From assembly GCF_018325905.1 (NCBI RefSeq), contig NZ_AP021901.1:6294001-6358000 (forward strand): a stretch of DNA of 64,000 bases, given 5' to 3'. How positions within the stretch are numbered: the first letter of the stretch is position 1; the number at the start of each line of letters is the position of its first letter. This DNA is from Pseudomonas sp. St316. Its GTDB lineage: Bacteria; Pseudomonadota; Gammaproteobacteria; Pseudomonadales; Pseudomonadaceae. The translations under genes and the position numbers were made by a program. Below are positions 20,683 through 29,399 of the stretch, piece after piece. The notes below the pieces were generated by a model. The model saw only the letters and a program-made list of their open reading frames with translations. It did not search any database and was not told where the DNA came from.

Positions 20683-21135
20683 ATGGATATCGAATGGGTC
20701 TGTAAACATCACAGTGACCTGAGCAAGGAGCAGCTGTACGCCATCCTCAAATTGCGTGCCGAAGTGTTCGTTGTCGAACAGAACTGCGCCTACCCGGACG
20801 TTGACGGCCTGGACCTTGAAGGCGACACCTGCCATTTGATGGCCTGGCAGGGCAACCACCTGGTGGCCTACCTGCGCTTGCTCGACCCGCACTCGCAAAA
20901 CAGTGACGTGGTGATCGGGCGCGTGATCATCGCACCGCAAGCACGCGGCCAAGGGCTGGGTCACACGTTGATGGAACAGGCACTCAAGCAGGCCGAGAAG
21001 CATTGGCCTGGTACGTCGATCTCATTGTCGGCCCAGGCGCATTTGCAGGGGTACTACGCACGGTACGGGTTTGAGGTGGTGGGTGTGGAATATCTGGAAG
21101 ATGGGATTCCACACATTGGCATGCACCGGCCTTAA
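20683..21135 (+). CDS. elaA: ElaA-type GNAT acetyltransferase
   Basis: 150 residues. N-acyltransferase of the GNAT fold, with the acetyl-CoA loop RVIIAPQARGQGLGHTLM (R/QxxGxG/A) near residue 90. The opening YAILKLRAEVFVVEQNCAYPDVDGLD is characteristic of ElaA. Its substrate is unknown. The ATG follows CAGGAAATTC. It diverges from the binding-protein gene across 260 bp in which no operator is obvious. Confidence 0.9.
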   Translation: MDIEWVCKHHSDLSKEQLYAILKLRAEVFVVEQNCAYPDVDGLDLEGDTCHLMAWQGNHLVAYLRLLDPHSQNSDVVIGRVIIAPQARGQGLGHTLMEQALKQAEKHWPGTSISLSAQAHLQGYYARYGFEVVGVEYLEDGIPHIGMHRP

Positions 21136-21142
21136 GGCCGCC

Positions 21143-21235
21143 ATCGCGAGCAAGCTCGCTCCCACAGTGGATCTTCAGTGAACACAATATCTGCAAACGA
21201 AGACCATTAAATGTGGGAGCGAGCTTGCTCGCGAT
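21143..21235. repeat. REP pair
   Basis: ATCGCGAGCAAGCTCGCTCC and GGGAGCGAGCTTGCTCGCGA about 50 bp apart, between the convergent ends of elaA and the winged-helix gene. Confidence 0.85.
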
Positions 21236-21261
21236 GAGGCCAGCCCAGACACCGACATCAT

Positions 21262-21558
21262 TCAAGGGTATCCAAGCACCGCCTTGATCTGCGGCAGATT
21301 CCCCTCGATCCACCCCCGATCGATCGCCCCCCAATCGCGAATCCGATACCGCCCGGCATGATTGCGCGCGCCGTCCTCTTGCTCGAACTCACAGACGATA
21401 TCCAGATCAGCCAGCGCGGCGATGGTGTCCTGGGCGGTGCGCCGGGGCATGCCGGTGCTTTCGGTGAGGGCCGGGACGTTGCTGGCAACACCGCTGTCGA
21501 TCAGGTAAGCCACGTACAAGCGACGATAGAAGCTGGTCTTGGTCTTGCTGACATCCAT
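21262..21558 (-). CDS. Small winged-helix protein
   Basis: 98 residues. The middle (NVPALTESTGMPRRTAQDTIAALADLDIVCEF) is a helix-turn-helix with wing, of the kind that recognises DNA and lacks a ligand domain. The tail (RYRIRDWGAIDRGWIEGNLPQIKAVLGYP) is conserved-looking. It follows the metallopeptidase gene by 4 bp and is probably co-transcribed with it. Whether it regulates that gene is unknown. Confidence 0.75.
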   Translation of the reverse strand: MDVSKTKTSFYRRLYVAYLIDSGVASNVPALTESTGMPRRTAQDTIAALADLDIVCEFEQEDGARNHAGRYRIRDWGAIDRGWIEGNLPQIKAVLGYP

Positions 21559-21562
21559 TCGG

Positions 21563-22069
21563 TCATTCCTTGTGGGGTTGCAGGTCTCGCCAGGTCAGGT
21601 ACACCCGCATGTCGAATTCCAACTGGTGATACCCCGGCAGCATGTGCTCGCAGAGTTGGTAGAACGCCTTGTTGTGGTCCGACTCCTTGAAGTGCGCCAG
21701 CTCGTGTACCACGATCATCTTCAGGAACTCGGGCGCCGCGTCCTTGAACAACGCAGCGATACGGATTTCCTTCTTGGCCTTGAGCTTGCCGCCCTGCACC
21801 CGCGACACCGCGGTATGCAGGCCGAGGGCGCGGTGGGTCAGGTCCAGGCGGCTGTCGAACAGCACCTTGTCGATGGCTGGCGCGTTACGCAGGTATTGCT
21901 GCTTGAGGTCCAGCGCATAACCGTACAGGGCCTTGTCGCTCTGGATTGGGTGCCGACCCGGATAGCGTTGCTGCAGGTAATCGCCCAGTCGGTCCTGGGC
22001 GATCAATTGCTGCACTTGGGCTTGCAGGGCGGCGGGGTAGGCCTGGAGGTATTTGAGCGCGGTCATCAA
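21563..22069 (-). CDS. YgjP-type zinc metallopeptidase
   Basis: 168 residues. The zinc site HELAHFKESDH (H122, E123, H126, with H132 as the spaced third histidine) and the following NKAFYQLCEHMLPGY match the YgjP/DUF45 family, distantly related to SprT and wss1. Family members are predicted cytoplasmic metalloproteases with unclear substrates. It is the first gene of a two-gene unit with the small winged-helix protein, and lies 39 bp from the stop of the response-regulator gene. Confidence 0.85.
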   Translation of the reverse strand: MMTALKYLQAYPAALQAQVQQLIAQDRLGDYLQQRYPGRHPIQSDKALYGYALDLKQQYLRNAPAIDKVLFDSRLDLTHRALGLHTAVSRVQGGKLKAKKEIRIAALFKDAAPEFLKMIVVHELAHFKESDHNKAFYQLCEHMLPGYHQLEFDMRVYLTWRDLQPHKE

Positions 22070-22108
22070 GGGGCAACACAGTCACAAGAGGCCGCCAGTG
22101 TAGCGAAT

Positions 22109-24232
22109 TCAAGCCTGCACCGCGCTCCAGTCGAACGGAGTGGCGAAGGCATCGGTGTCTTCGGCCATCAACGGCCGCGCCACGAGGAACCCCTGCACGT
22201 ACTCACAGCCATGGGCCTGCAGCCACTCATATTGCTCGCGGGTTTCCACCCCTTCGGCAATCACCCGCAAGCCCAGCTGCTTGCACAGGTCAATCACCGA
22301 GGCGGCCAACGCGGCATCCCGGGGCGATCCCGGTACGCGGGCGATCAAATGCCGGTCGAGCTTGAGGGTATCGAGTTCAAGGTCGCGCAGATGCGTCAGT
22401 GAACAGGGCCCCGAGCCAAAGTCATCCAATGCCACCCGCACCCCGAGGTGACGCAGCAGGCGCAATTGCTTTTGGGTTTCATCGGGATTGCGCATCAGCG
22501 CATCCTCGGTCACCTCGACCTCCAGTTGCCGAGGTTTCAAGGCATGACGCTCCAGGACCTGGCGCAACTCGGTCACCAGGTTGGGCATGCCGAACTGGGT
22601 ACTGCTCAGGCTCACCCCCAACACCAGGTCGTCAGCGAACAAGCGCTCCCAGACTTTGCGCTGAGCCGCGCTGCGATGATAAATCCAGCTACCCAGGCGA
22701 CTGATCAACCGCGCCTCTTCCAGCAGGGGCAGGAACAGCCCCGGCGGAACATCACCGACGCTGGGGTGCTGCCAGCGCAACAGCGCCTCGAACCCGCGGA
22801 TCCGCCCGTCGGCGATGCTCACCTGTGGCTGGTAGACCATATTGAAATCGCGATTCTCGATGGCCGAGCGCACGCTCTCTTCGAGCATCAGCCGTGAACG
22901 GGCTCGACCGTTCATTTCGTGGTCGTAAAAACGGTATTGCTGGCGACCGGCACGCTTGGCTTCGTACATGGCGATGTCGGACGCCCGCAGCAACCCATCG
23001 AGATTGGCGCCACAATCCGGGTACGTCGCGATGCCGATGCTGGCCCCCAGAGCCACGTCCATGCCTTCGATCTGCTGGCAGATCGCGACCCGCTCGATGA
23101 GTTTCTCGGCGATCTTGGCCGCTTGCTCGGGGAACTCCAGGTCCAGCAGCGCCGTGAACTCGTCGCCGCCCAGGCGCGCCAGGATATCGAATGGCCGCAG
23201 ACACGCCTTCAACTGCTCCGACACCCAGCGCAATACCCGGTCCCCGGCATCGTGCCCCAGCGAGTCATTGACCCGCTTGAAACCATCGAGGTCCAGGTAC
23301 AGCAACACCCAGTTGCTTTCCAGGCGCTCGCTGCGCATCAACAGGTTTTCCGCGGTCTGGTAGAACCCCCGGCGGTTGAGCAACCCGGTCAGCGGGTCCG
23401 TGACGGCCTGGTATTCGAGTTGCTGGTGCAGGTGGCGAACCACCGACATGTCCTGGAGGGTCACCACCATCGCCTTCTGCTCCGAGGGCAACGGCGCACA
23501 GGACAAGGCCACCGACACCTGCTGGCCAGGCGCCGTGCGCAGGACTGCGTCATGCAGTCGCCAGGTTTCACCACGACGGTAGGCGTTGTAGATATCGCAA
23601 TCGCCCCATTCAGGGATGTGCGGTTTCTGCAGGAAATCCAGGAATGGCATGCCCTGCAATTGCTCGGCGGTGGCATTGAGCAAGCGGCAGGTAGACGGAT
23701 TGGCAAAGCGGATACAGCCATTCTCATCCACCACCAGGATGCCTTCGGCGGCGTTGTCCAGTACCGAGGCATTGAAGGCCCTGGCCGCTTCGAGATCCTG
23801 GCTCAGGCGCTGCAAGGCCCGGCGATTGCGCTGGTGCTCGAGCAACGCCTGGACCTTGGGCTTGAGGATTTGTGGATCGAAAGGTTTGAACAGGTAATCC
23901 ACGGCCCCACTGGCATAACCCTTGATGACCGCGTCCTGGGATTGCTCGTTGGCGGTCAGGAAAATGATCGGTGTGAGCCGCGTACGCTGGCTGCCGCGCA
24001 TCAGGCGCGCCACTTCGAAACCATCCATGTCAGGCATCTGCACATCCAGCAGAACCAGGTCGATGTCGTGTTCAAGCAGCAGGTTAAGCGCCTCGACCCC
24101 CGAGGACGCGGTCATGACTTGCCAATCCGGACGCTGCAACAAGGCTCGCATGCTGAGCAGGTTTTCAGGGTAATCATCAACAATCAAAAGGACAGAGCTG
24201 TCTTCGCCGAGCGGTGGTTGCGCGCATTCCAT
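22109..24232 (-). CDS. Response regulator with PAS, GGDEF and EAL domains
   Basis: 707 residues from the ATG at 24232, preceded by AAGAGAAG; a GTG 24 bp further up is less likely. REC domain: VLLIVDDYPENL, phospho-acceptor D63 in LVLLDVQMP, and KPF near 116. A PAS segment lies around 155-265. GGDEF is at 355-359, and an intact RxxD product-inhibition site (RPFD, 346-349) stands five residues before it. The EAL domain starts EALLRW at 482, with DDFGSG, LKLDRHLI and EGVET. Both catalytic cores therefore look competent, so it may make or break down cyclic-di-GMP depending on phosphorylation. No sensor kinase is adjacent. The 318 bp upstream (24233-24551) hold no gene. Confidence 0.93.
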   Translation of the reverse strand: MECAQPPLGEDSSVLLIVDDYPENLLSMRALLQRPDWQVMTASSGVEALNLLLEHDIDLVLLDVQMPDMDGFEVARLMRGSQRTRLTPIIFLTANEQSQDAVIKGYASGAVDYLFKPFDPQILKPKVQALLEHQRNRRALQRLSQDLEAARAFNASVLDNAAEGILVVDENGCIRFANPSTCRLLNATAEQLQGMPFLDFLQKPHIPEWGDCDIYNAYRRGETWRLHDAVLRTAPGQQVSVALSCAPLPSEQKAMVVTLQDMSVVRHLHQQLEYQAVTDPLTGLLNRRGFYQTAENLLMRSERLESNWVLLYLDLDGFKRVNDSLGHDAGDRVLRWVSEQLKACLRPFDILARLGGDEFTALLDLEFPEQAAKIAEKLIERVAICQQIEGMDVALGASIGIATYPDCGANLDGLLRASDIAMYEAKRAGRQQYRFYDHEMNGRARSRLMLEESVRSAIENRDFNMVYQPQVSIADGRIRGFEALLRWQHPSVGDVPPGLFLPLLEEARLISRLGSWIYHRSAAQRKVWERLFADDLVLGVSLSSTQFGMPNLVTELRQVLERHALKPRQLEVEVTEDALMRNPDETQKQLRLLRHLGVRVALDDFGSGPCSLTHLRDLELDTLKLDRHLIARVPGSPRDAALAASVIDLCKQLGLRVIAEGVETREQYEWLQAHGCEYVQGFLVARPLMAEDTDAFATPFDWSAVQA

Positions 24233-24551
24233 GCTGCTTCTCTTATCGGGCGCCACGTCCGTTCTTACGTAGCAAAGCGGACAAATACTGTCCCCTCACT
24301 CTAGACCGGGATTTTGAAAAGCAGTAGGTGTCAACGCGCCATCATCCGGACAAAGCCCGAAATAGCCGACTAACGGTCACCCTCCTCAGGCACAAAAACT
24401 GCAATGACACCGCCGACGAACAATTGACGTCAAACATCCGCCGAACGGTTAATAAAAAAAGCCCAGTCCAGCGTTCCGAACGCTTCAAACGGGCGGTTTA
24501 AAGCCCCCGCTACGGCATTTATCTTTTACATCCGATACGCAGGACCTGGAC

Positions 24552-25223
24552 ATGATCGATCTCGCAACCTGGAACTTGAGCATCCCCGAGGGCAGCCCGG
24601 CGATGACCATCGAAACCCCTCGGCTGGCACAGGGGTTCAAAGACCAATACTTCAACGCCGAAACCGGCACCGTCTTCTTTTGGGCGCCCGTGACCGGCAC
24701 CAAGACAGCCAACGCGATTTACCCGCGCAGCGAACTGCGCGAAACCTATAGCGACGGCACCTTGCGCAATTGGCTTTACCCGGCGGCGGACAACATCCTG
24801 CGCGCCACCGTGACCGTCAACCAGGTGCCCAGCACCGGCAAGATCGTGATCGGCCAGATCCATACCAAGGACAGCACCAGTCCGATGGTGAAACTGGAAT
24901 ACCAATACAAAACCTCCAGCTCCACCGGAAATATCGTCGCCAAGGTGCGCATGCGTCCTGACGACGAGGAGGGCCAAGTCATCACCATCGCCACGGGCGT
25001 GACACTCAACCGCAGTTTCTCCTACATGATCCACCTGAGCCCGAAGGGCGCGCTGGGTATTACTGCGGCGGGTTACAACTGGCGAACCACCGTTGACCCA
25101 AGCTGGAAAGTCAAACCGCTCTATTTCAAGGCGGGCGTGTATGTGCAGGACAACACCGGCTATGTCACCGAAGGCGGGAAAGTGACGTTCAGCCTGCTGG
25201 AAATCAAACACACCACCCTGTAA
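24552..25223 (+). CDS. Family 7 alginate lyase, copy 1
   Basis: 223 residues, a single polysaccharide lyase family 7 jelly-roll domain. All three active-site blocks are present: RSELRE (around residue 58), QIH (around 99) and YFKAGVYVQ (around 196). These enzymes cleave alginate or similar uronate polymers by beta-elimination. It opens MIDLATWNLSIPEGSP, straight into the domain, with no signal peptide, so the enzyme would stay in the cytoplasm or leave by a non-Sec route. AGGACCTGG precedes the ATG. A paralogue of about the same length follows at 25525. Confidence 0.9.
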   Translation: MIDLATWNLSIPEGSPAMTIETPRLAQGFKDQYFNAETGTVFFWAPVTGTKTANAIYPRSELRETYSDGTLRNWLYPAADNILRATVTVNQVPSTGKIVIGQIHTKDSTSPMVKLEYQYKTSSSTGNIVAKVRMRPDDEEGQVITIATGVTLNRSFSYMIHLSPKGALGITAAGYNWRTTVDPSWKVKPLYFKAGVYVQDNTGYVTEGGKVTFSLLEIKHTTL

Positions 25224-25242
25224 TGACCGCCTCACCTGCAAC

Positions 25243-25270
25243 GGCACCCGATTAGGGGTGCCTTTTTTTT
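25243..25270 (+). terminator. Terminator after alginate lyase copy 1
   Basis: GGCACCC and GGGTGCC pair around a six-base loop and are followed by eight T. It shows that the two lyase genes are likely separate transcription units. Confidence 0.85.
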
Positions 25271-25524
25271 GTCTGTCGCCGGCAAAAGAGCCAAAAAGCC
25301 ATCGCTCATTCGTTCCGTTAAAAAACCAGGTAATCGACCAGCGGTCGTTTGTCTCGGGCACAAAAGCGGAAAACGCCACTCTGACGGTCTGCTGACGCCA
25401 ACCCTCCGTCGGGACGATCGTGCCAATTACTCGTCTGCGCCCCCTTCGGGCCCTCAGCAAAAGCGCGTCTTAGAGCCTCCGGCTGTGGCGTAAATCATTT
25501 CTTCTTCTCAGAAAGGATCCGAAC

Positions 25525-26193
25525 ATGGTCGATCTTGCAACCTGGAACTTGAGCATCCCCGAAGGCAGCCCGCCGAAAACCATCGAAACCCCGCGGCTGG
25601 TGGATGGGTTCCGGGACAAATACTTCAACTCCGAGGGCAGCACGGTGTATTTCTGGTCACCCGTGACCGGCACCAAGACTGAAAATGCGATCTACCCGCG
25701 CAGCGAATTGCGCGAGACCTACAAGGACGGCACCTTGCGCAACTGGCTGTACCCCGATGCCGACAATCAATTGCGTGCGAAGCTGGTCGTCAACCAAGTG
25801 CCCAGCAGCGGCAAGATTGTCATCGGTCAGATCCATGCCAAGGACAGCAGCAAACCCTTGGTGAAGCTGGAGTACCAATACAAAGAGGACAGCGCCACCG
25901 GCAACATCGTCGCCAAGGTCCGCATGCGCCCCGATGACAATAAGGGCCGGGTCATCACCGTTGCCACCGGTGTGAAACTTAATCAGGCGTTCAGTTATCG
26001 GCTCCACCTCGATCGTACCGGTGACCTGGGCATTACCGCAGCCGGTCGTAGCTGGTACACCACCATCAGCGCCACTTGGCGGGTCAAACCGTTGTATTTC
26101 AAGGCAGGCGTGTATGTGCAGGACCACACCGGCTACACCAGCGAAGGCGGAAAAGTGACGTTCAGCGTGCTGGATATCGATCACAACACCTGA
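25525..26193 (+). CDS. Family 7 alginate lyase, copy 2
   Basis: 222 residues, closely similar to copy 1 throughout (MVDLATWNLSIPEGSP start; RSELRE, QIH and YFKAGVYVQ all conserved). It too lacks a signal peptide. AAAGGATC lies 8 bp before the ATG. The 300-bp gap from copy 1 is not duplicated apart from the first bases of the gene, which suggests an old duplication with separate promoters. Differences cluster in loops (for example KSSKPLVKLEYQYKEDSA-like against DSTSPMVKLEYQYKTSSS), so substrate preference may have shifted. Confidence 0.9.
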   Translation: MVDLATWNLSIPEGSPPKTIETPRLVDGFRDKYFNSEGSTVYFWSPVTGTKTENAIYPRSELRETYKDGTLRNWLYPDADNQLRAKLVVNQVPSSGKIVIGQIHAKDSSKPLVKLEYQYKEDSATGNIVAKVRMRPDDNKGRVITVATGVKLNQAFSYRLHLDRTGDLGITAAGRSWYTTISATWRVKPLYFKAGVYVQDHTGYTSEGGKVTFSVLDIDHNT

Positions 26194-26230
26194 AATTTCA
26201 CTTCCGATAATCTCGTAGGAAACGCCCTCT

Positions 26231-26352
26231 TGTGGCGAGGGGATTTATCCCCGCTGGGCTGCGACGCAGCCCCTCTTTCCGCCAGACCCACCGTATGCAC
26301 CGGCTTTGCGGTGGCTGCGCCGCCCGAGCGGGAGCAGGCTGCCTCGCCACAG
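26231..26352. repeat. Dispersed palindromic repeat (GGCGAGGGGAT ... CTCGCCACA)
   Basis: Begins TGTGGCGAGGGGATTTATCC, as at 4909, and ends GAGCAGGCTGCCTCGCCACA. Inside are GCTGCGACGCAGC and CACCGGCTTTGCGGTG hairpins. Together this is an imperfect long inverted repeat of the kind also seen at 58775. It lies just after alginate lyase copy 2. Confidence 0.7.
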
Positions 26353-26440
26353 GGGCTGGTGCGTCCTACAGGTCGATTTTGGCCTCGAAAATCTCCTCTA
26401 TAGTTCGGTGGGTCTGCTGGCTTTGGTCGGTGGGCAGGGG

Positions 26441-26648
26441 TTTCGCAGCCCTGGTGAGTTAGAATCACGACCGTCAAAAATCGACATAGGCGAATCCTGC
26501 CTGCGTTCGGCTTTTCATGGCGGCTGTGTGTGGGAGATCTTCGGGTCTGCCGGGTTTCTCTAACTCCTCGGTCTGCGAACCCGCACATGGCTGCCACCCA
26601 ATTTGTTTCGCAGCAGACGGTGGCAAGTACTTTTTCTTGAGTTAGAGG
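26441..26648 (+). promoter_or_regulatory. Structured leader with alternative pairings before the small gene at 26655
   Basis: TTCGCAG plus GAGTTAGA occur at 26441-26463 and again at 26607-26646, the second GAGTTAGAGG overlapping the ribosome site of the gene at 26655. Between them, 26559-26579 reads TCTAACTC then CTGCGAA, the exact complement in the right order. The middle block can pair with the upstream copy (ribosome site free) or with the downstream copy (9 bp, ribosome site hidden). A 42-codon upstream reading frame (26517-26645) ends within the ribosome site. That this is a switch is inference. Confidence 0.45.
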
Positions 26649-26654
26649 TTTGTC

Positions 26655-26939
26655 ATGAAAACAGAACAATTGCTTAGCCGCTTCAGCCCCCTCACTCCGA
26701 TCGCCACCACCCAACCCATCCTGTTCATCGACAGCACCGCGCCACTGACCGAACTCCATGCCTGCGCCAGCGAACGTTTGCATGTCACGCTCGACTACTT
26801 GACGCTCATGGCCTGCGCAACCCTCCGCGATTCGGCCGCCAGCGACTTCAACACCCTCACCAACGTTGCTCGGATCCTGGTCCAGGATGTCACCGATGTA
26901 TTCGGTGTCATTGAACAACGCGGCCTCGAAGACCAGTAA
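26655..26939 (+). CDS. Small Pseudomonas protein of DUF3077/DUF6124-like type
   Basis: 94 residues, no signal peptide or membrane segment. The layout is a short variable start, then PILFIDSTAPLTELHACASERL and a helical region ending ARILVQDVTDVFGVIEQRG. It resembles the small DUF3077/DUF6124-type proteins that occur in several copies in fluorescent pseudomonads; function unknown. I am unsure which of the two families fits. AGAGG stands 6 bp before the ATG and takes part in the leader structure described at 26441. Confidence 0.65.
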   Translation: MKTEQLLSRFSPLTPIATTQPILFIDSTAPLTELHACASERLHVTLDYLTLMACATLRDSAASDFNTLTNVARILVQDVTDVFGVIEQRGLEDQ

Positions 26940-26965
26940 AGCCCTCCTGGTGGGAGATGATCCCC

Positions 26966-26989
26966 TGTGGGAGCGAGCTTGCTCGCGAT
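26966..26989. repeat. REP core whose partner is truncated
   Basis: A full core GGGAGCGAGCTTGCTCGCGA is followed by the common spacer AGCGGTGGGTCAGCGG. Where the inverted partner should begin, CGCTATC is followed by unrelated sequence at about 27034, just before the large inverted repeat. This suggests that the larger element replaced the second REP. Confidence 0.7.
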
Positions 26990-27039
26990 AGCGGTGGGTC
27001 AGCGGCAAAGGTGTTGGCTGACACAGCGCTATCAAGATC

Positions 27040-27378
27040 TGTGTGTATATCCGTTTTCTTTGTCACGGCGGCTGGCGGTTCCGCTCTTACAGCGGGTCAC
27101 TTTCGAAAAGCGCGAAAGTAACCAAAGCGCTTTATGCCCCACCACTCGGCACCTCGCCTAGGCTCGGTGTTCCCTCACTCCGGCATTGCTCCGTGGGCCC
27201 GCCGCGAAGGGCCATCCATGGCCCAGCGCGGCTATCCCGGCATCCATGCCGGGATGCCCACTGCGCAATGCCTGCGTTCGGCCAGCGTGGTTAACGGGGC
27301 GCCAAAATCTACGTCCACCGCGAGGCGGCCTAGTAGCCGACCTGGTTCTGGGTGTGGTCCGCGTTTCTCCTGTGGGAG
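27040..27378 (+). repeat. Left arm of a large inverted repeat
   Basis: About 340 bp beginning TGTGTGTATATCCGTTTTCT and ending near CCGCGTTTCTCCTGTGGGAG. It is repeated in inverse orientation at 27640-27994. Inner palindromes include GGGCCATCCATGGCCC and CCCGGCATCCATGCCGGG. Reading frames across it are not gene-like. The arms differ by substitutions and small indels (for example AAAGCGCGAAAG against AAAGCCGGAATGCCGGCCCA). It appears to be a non-coding dispersed element. Confidence 0.85.
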
Positions 27379-27488
27379 CGAGCCTGCTCGCGATGGGGTT
27401 GGTGCATGCGACATCTTCCTTGGCAGTGATATGGCCTAGCAATCTGCTGGTGGTCATTCAGTTCTGTAGAGGCTGGATTTGCTGCCGT

Positions 27489-27582
27489 CATCGCGAGCAG
27501 GCTCGCTCCCACAGGTGTTTTGTGTCGCCTAAAATCCATAGTCGAACGCAGAACCCACTGTGGGAGCGAGCTTGCTCGCGAT
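27489..27582. repeat. REP pair between the arms of the large inverted repeat
   Basis: ATCGCGAGCAGGCTCGCTCC and GGGAGCGAGCTTGCTCGCGA lie about 45 bp apart. Further cores overlap the inner ends of the arms at 27371-27397 and 27625-27651, making four REP cores in the 260-bp centre. Confidence 0.85.
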
Positions 27583-27639
27583 GGCGGCGGATCAGTCGGT
27601 ATCCATGTTGAATGTGAAACCGCAATCGCGAGCAAGCTC

Positions 27640-27994
27640 GTTCCCACAGGATAAACGCGGTCCACATCCAGAACCAGGTCGGCTCTAAGGCCGCCTCGGG
27701 CAGGCTTTTGATCTCGGGCGCCCCGTTAACCACGATGGCCGAACGCAGGTCTTGGGCCGTGGGCATCCCGGCATGGATGCCGGGATAGCCGCGCTGGGCC
27801 ATGGATGGCCCTTCGCGGCGGCCCACGGCGCAAGACCGGAGTGAGGGCATGCCGAGCCTAGGCGAGGCACCGAGTGGTGGGGCAGAAGCGCTTTGGTTAC
27901 TTTCGCCTGGGCCGGCATTCCGGCTTTTCGAAAGTGACCCGCTGTAAGAGCGGAACCGTAAGTAGCCGTGACAAAGAAAACGGATATACACACA
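27640..27994 (-). repeat. Right arm of a large inverted repeat
   Basis: Inverse copy of 27040-27378, ending CGGATATACACACA. The two arms could fold into one very long cruciform or RNA hairpin. Together with the REP cores this fills the 1.1-kb gap between the small gene at 26655 and fba. No gene is supported inside. Confidence 0.85.
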
Positions 27995-28015
27995 AATACC
28001 CGAAACCCTACCTAT

Positions 28016-28046
28016 AAAAAAACCCGCATAAATGCGGGTTTCTTTC
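28016..28046 (-). terminator. Terminator of the fba operon
   Basis: On the minus strand AAACCCGCAT and ATGCGGGTTT pair and are followed by a seven-T run, 14 bp after the fba stop. It closes the tktA-to-fba series. Confidence 0.88.
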
Positions 28047-28059
28047 AAAGCAAGAAGAC

Positions 28060-29124
28060 TCAGTTGACCTTGGCGTTCAACTCACCCTTCAGATACCGCT
28101 GATACATTGCCTCCAGCGAGATCGGCTTGATCTTCGAAGCGTTGCCAGCCGTTCCGAAGGCTTCATAACGGGCGATGCACACATCGCGCATGGCCGTCAC
28201 GGTGGCACCGAAGAACTTACGCGGGTCGAACTCGCTCGGGTTGGTTGCCATCAAGCGACGCATGGCACCGGTGGAGGCCAGGCGCAAATCGGTGTCGATG
28301 TTGACCTTGCGCACGCCGTACTTGATGCCCTCGACGATTTCTTCAACCGGCACGCCGTAGGTTTCCTTGATGTCGCCGCCGTACTGGTTGATGATCGCCA
28401 GCCACTCCTGCGGTACCGAGGACGAGCCGTGCATCACCAGGTGGGTGTTGGGGATGCGCTTGTGGATTTCCTTGATACGGTCGATGGCCAGCACGTCGCC
28501 GGTCGGTGGCTTGGTGAACTTGTAGGCGCCGTGGCTGGTGCCGATGGCGATGGCCAGGGCATCGACCTGGGTCTTCTTGACGAAGTCGGCGGCTTCTTCC
28601 GGATCGGTCAGCATCTGGCTGTGGTCCAGCACGCCTTCGGCACCGATGCCGTCTTCTTCACCAGCCATGCCGGTTTCCAGCGAGCCCAGGCAACCCAGTT
28701 CGCCCTCTACCGAAACGCCGCAGGCGTGGGCCATGGCCACGGTCTGCTGGGTGACGCGTACGTTGTACTCGTAGTCGGTCGGGGTCTTGCCGTCTTCGCC
28801 CAGGGAACCGTCCATCATCACCGAGCTGAAGCCCAGTTGGATGGAGCGCTGGCAGACGTCCGGGCTGGTGCCGTGGTCCTGGTGCATGCACACCGGGATG
28901 TGCGGGAATTCTTCGATTGCCGCCAGGATCAGGTGACGCAGGAACGGCGCGCCGGCGTATTTGCGGGCACCGGCCGAAGCCTGGACGATCACCGGAGAGT
29001 CAGTCTTGTCAGCGGCTTCCATGATGGCGCGCATCTGCTCAAGGTTGTTGACGTTAAAGGCTGGAACGCCGTAGCCGAACTCGGCTGCGTGGTCCAGCAT
29101 CTGACGCATGCTGATAAGTGCCAT
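28060..29124 (-). CDS. fba: Fructose-1,6-bisphosphate aldolase, class II
   Basis: Zinc-dependent aldolase joining dihydroxyacetone phosphate and glyceraldehyde-3-phosphate. In pseudomonads, which lack 6-phosphofructokinase, it works mainly toward gluconeogenesis. 354 residues from the ATG at 29124 ([20 protein letters not shown]), chosen for its GGGAGAGAG site; the open frame extends 82 codons further without homology. Metal ligands are visible in HQDHG (81-85), GTSHGAYKF and VMHGSSSVP. The central [13 protein letters not shown] and the long [14 protein letters not shown] segment fit the Calvin-type subgroup. Confidence 0.97.
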   Translation of the reverse strand: MALISMRQMLDHAAEFGYGVPAFNVNNLEQMRAIMEAADKTDSPVIVQASAGARKYAGAPFLRHLILAAIEEFPHIPVCMHQDHGTSPDVCQRSIQLGFSSVMMDGSLGEDGKTPTDYEYNVRVTQQTVAMAHACGVSVEGELGCLGSLETGMAGEEDGIGAEGVLDHSQMLTDPEEAADFVKKTQVDALAIAIGTSHGAYKFTKPPTGDVLAIDRIKEIHKRIPNTHLVMHGSSSVPQEWLAIINQYGGDIKETYGVPVEEIVEGIKYGVRKVNIDTDLRLASTGAMRRLMATNPSEFDPRKFFGATVTAMRDVCIARYEAFGTAGNASKIKPISLEAMYQRYLKGELNAKVN

Positions 29125-29262
29125 TGTGTCTCTCTCCCGGTCGAGGGTCGTTAATCGTGCCAGCCTGCCGGAGCGGCGGCGGCTATTCAAGTCATAGCGG
29201 ATCGGGGGTCGGCCCCGGCCTGCGTGTTCGGTATCGCTAAATCCAAATACTGACGCGATCCC

Positions 29263-29352
29263 TGTGGGAGCGAGCTCGCTCGCGATGAGGCCGGCACATT
29301 CAACATCACTGTCGCCTGATACACCGCTATCGCGAGCAAGCTCGCTCCCACA
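29263..29352. repeat. REP pair upstream of fba
   Basis: GGGAGCGAGCTCGCTCGCGA and ATCGCGAGCAAGCTCGCTCC around a spacer of about 45 bp. It lies in the 275-bp gap between the MliC-like gene and fba, which also must hold any separate fba promoter. Confidence 0.85.
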
Positions 29353-29399
29353 ATGGTTCTGCTCCCACATTTGGATCTCTGTGGATCAGTTCAATCGTA

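Noticed and set aside
27685..27993. A 102-codon frame in the right arm of the large inverted repeat
   Set aside because: It tracks the repeat, has no ribosome site, and the other arm does not keep the frame.
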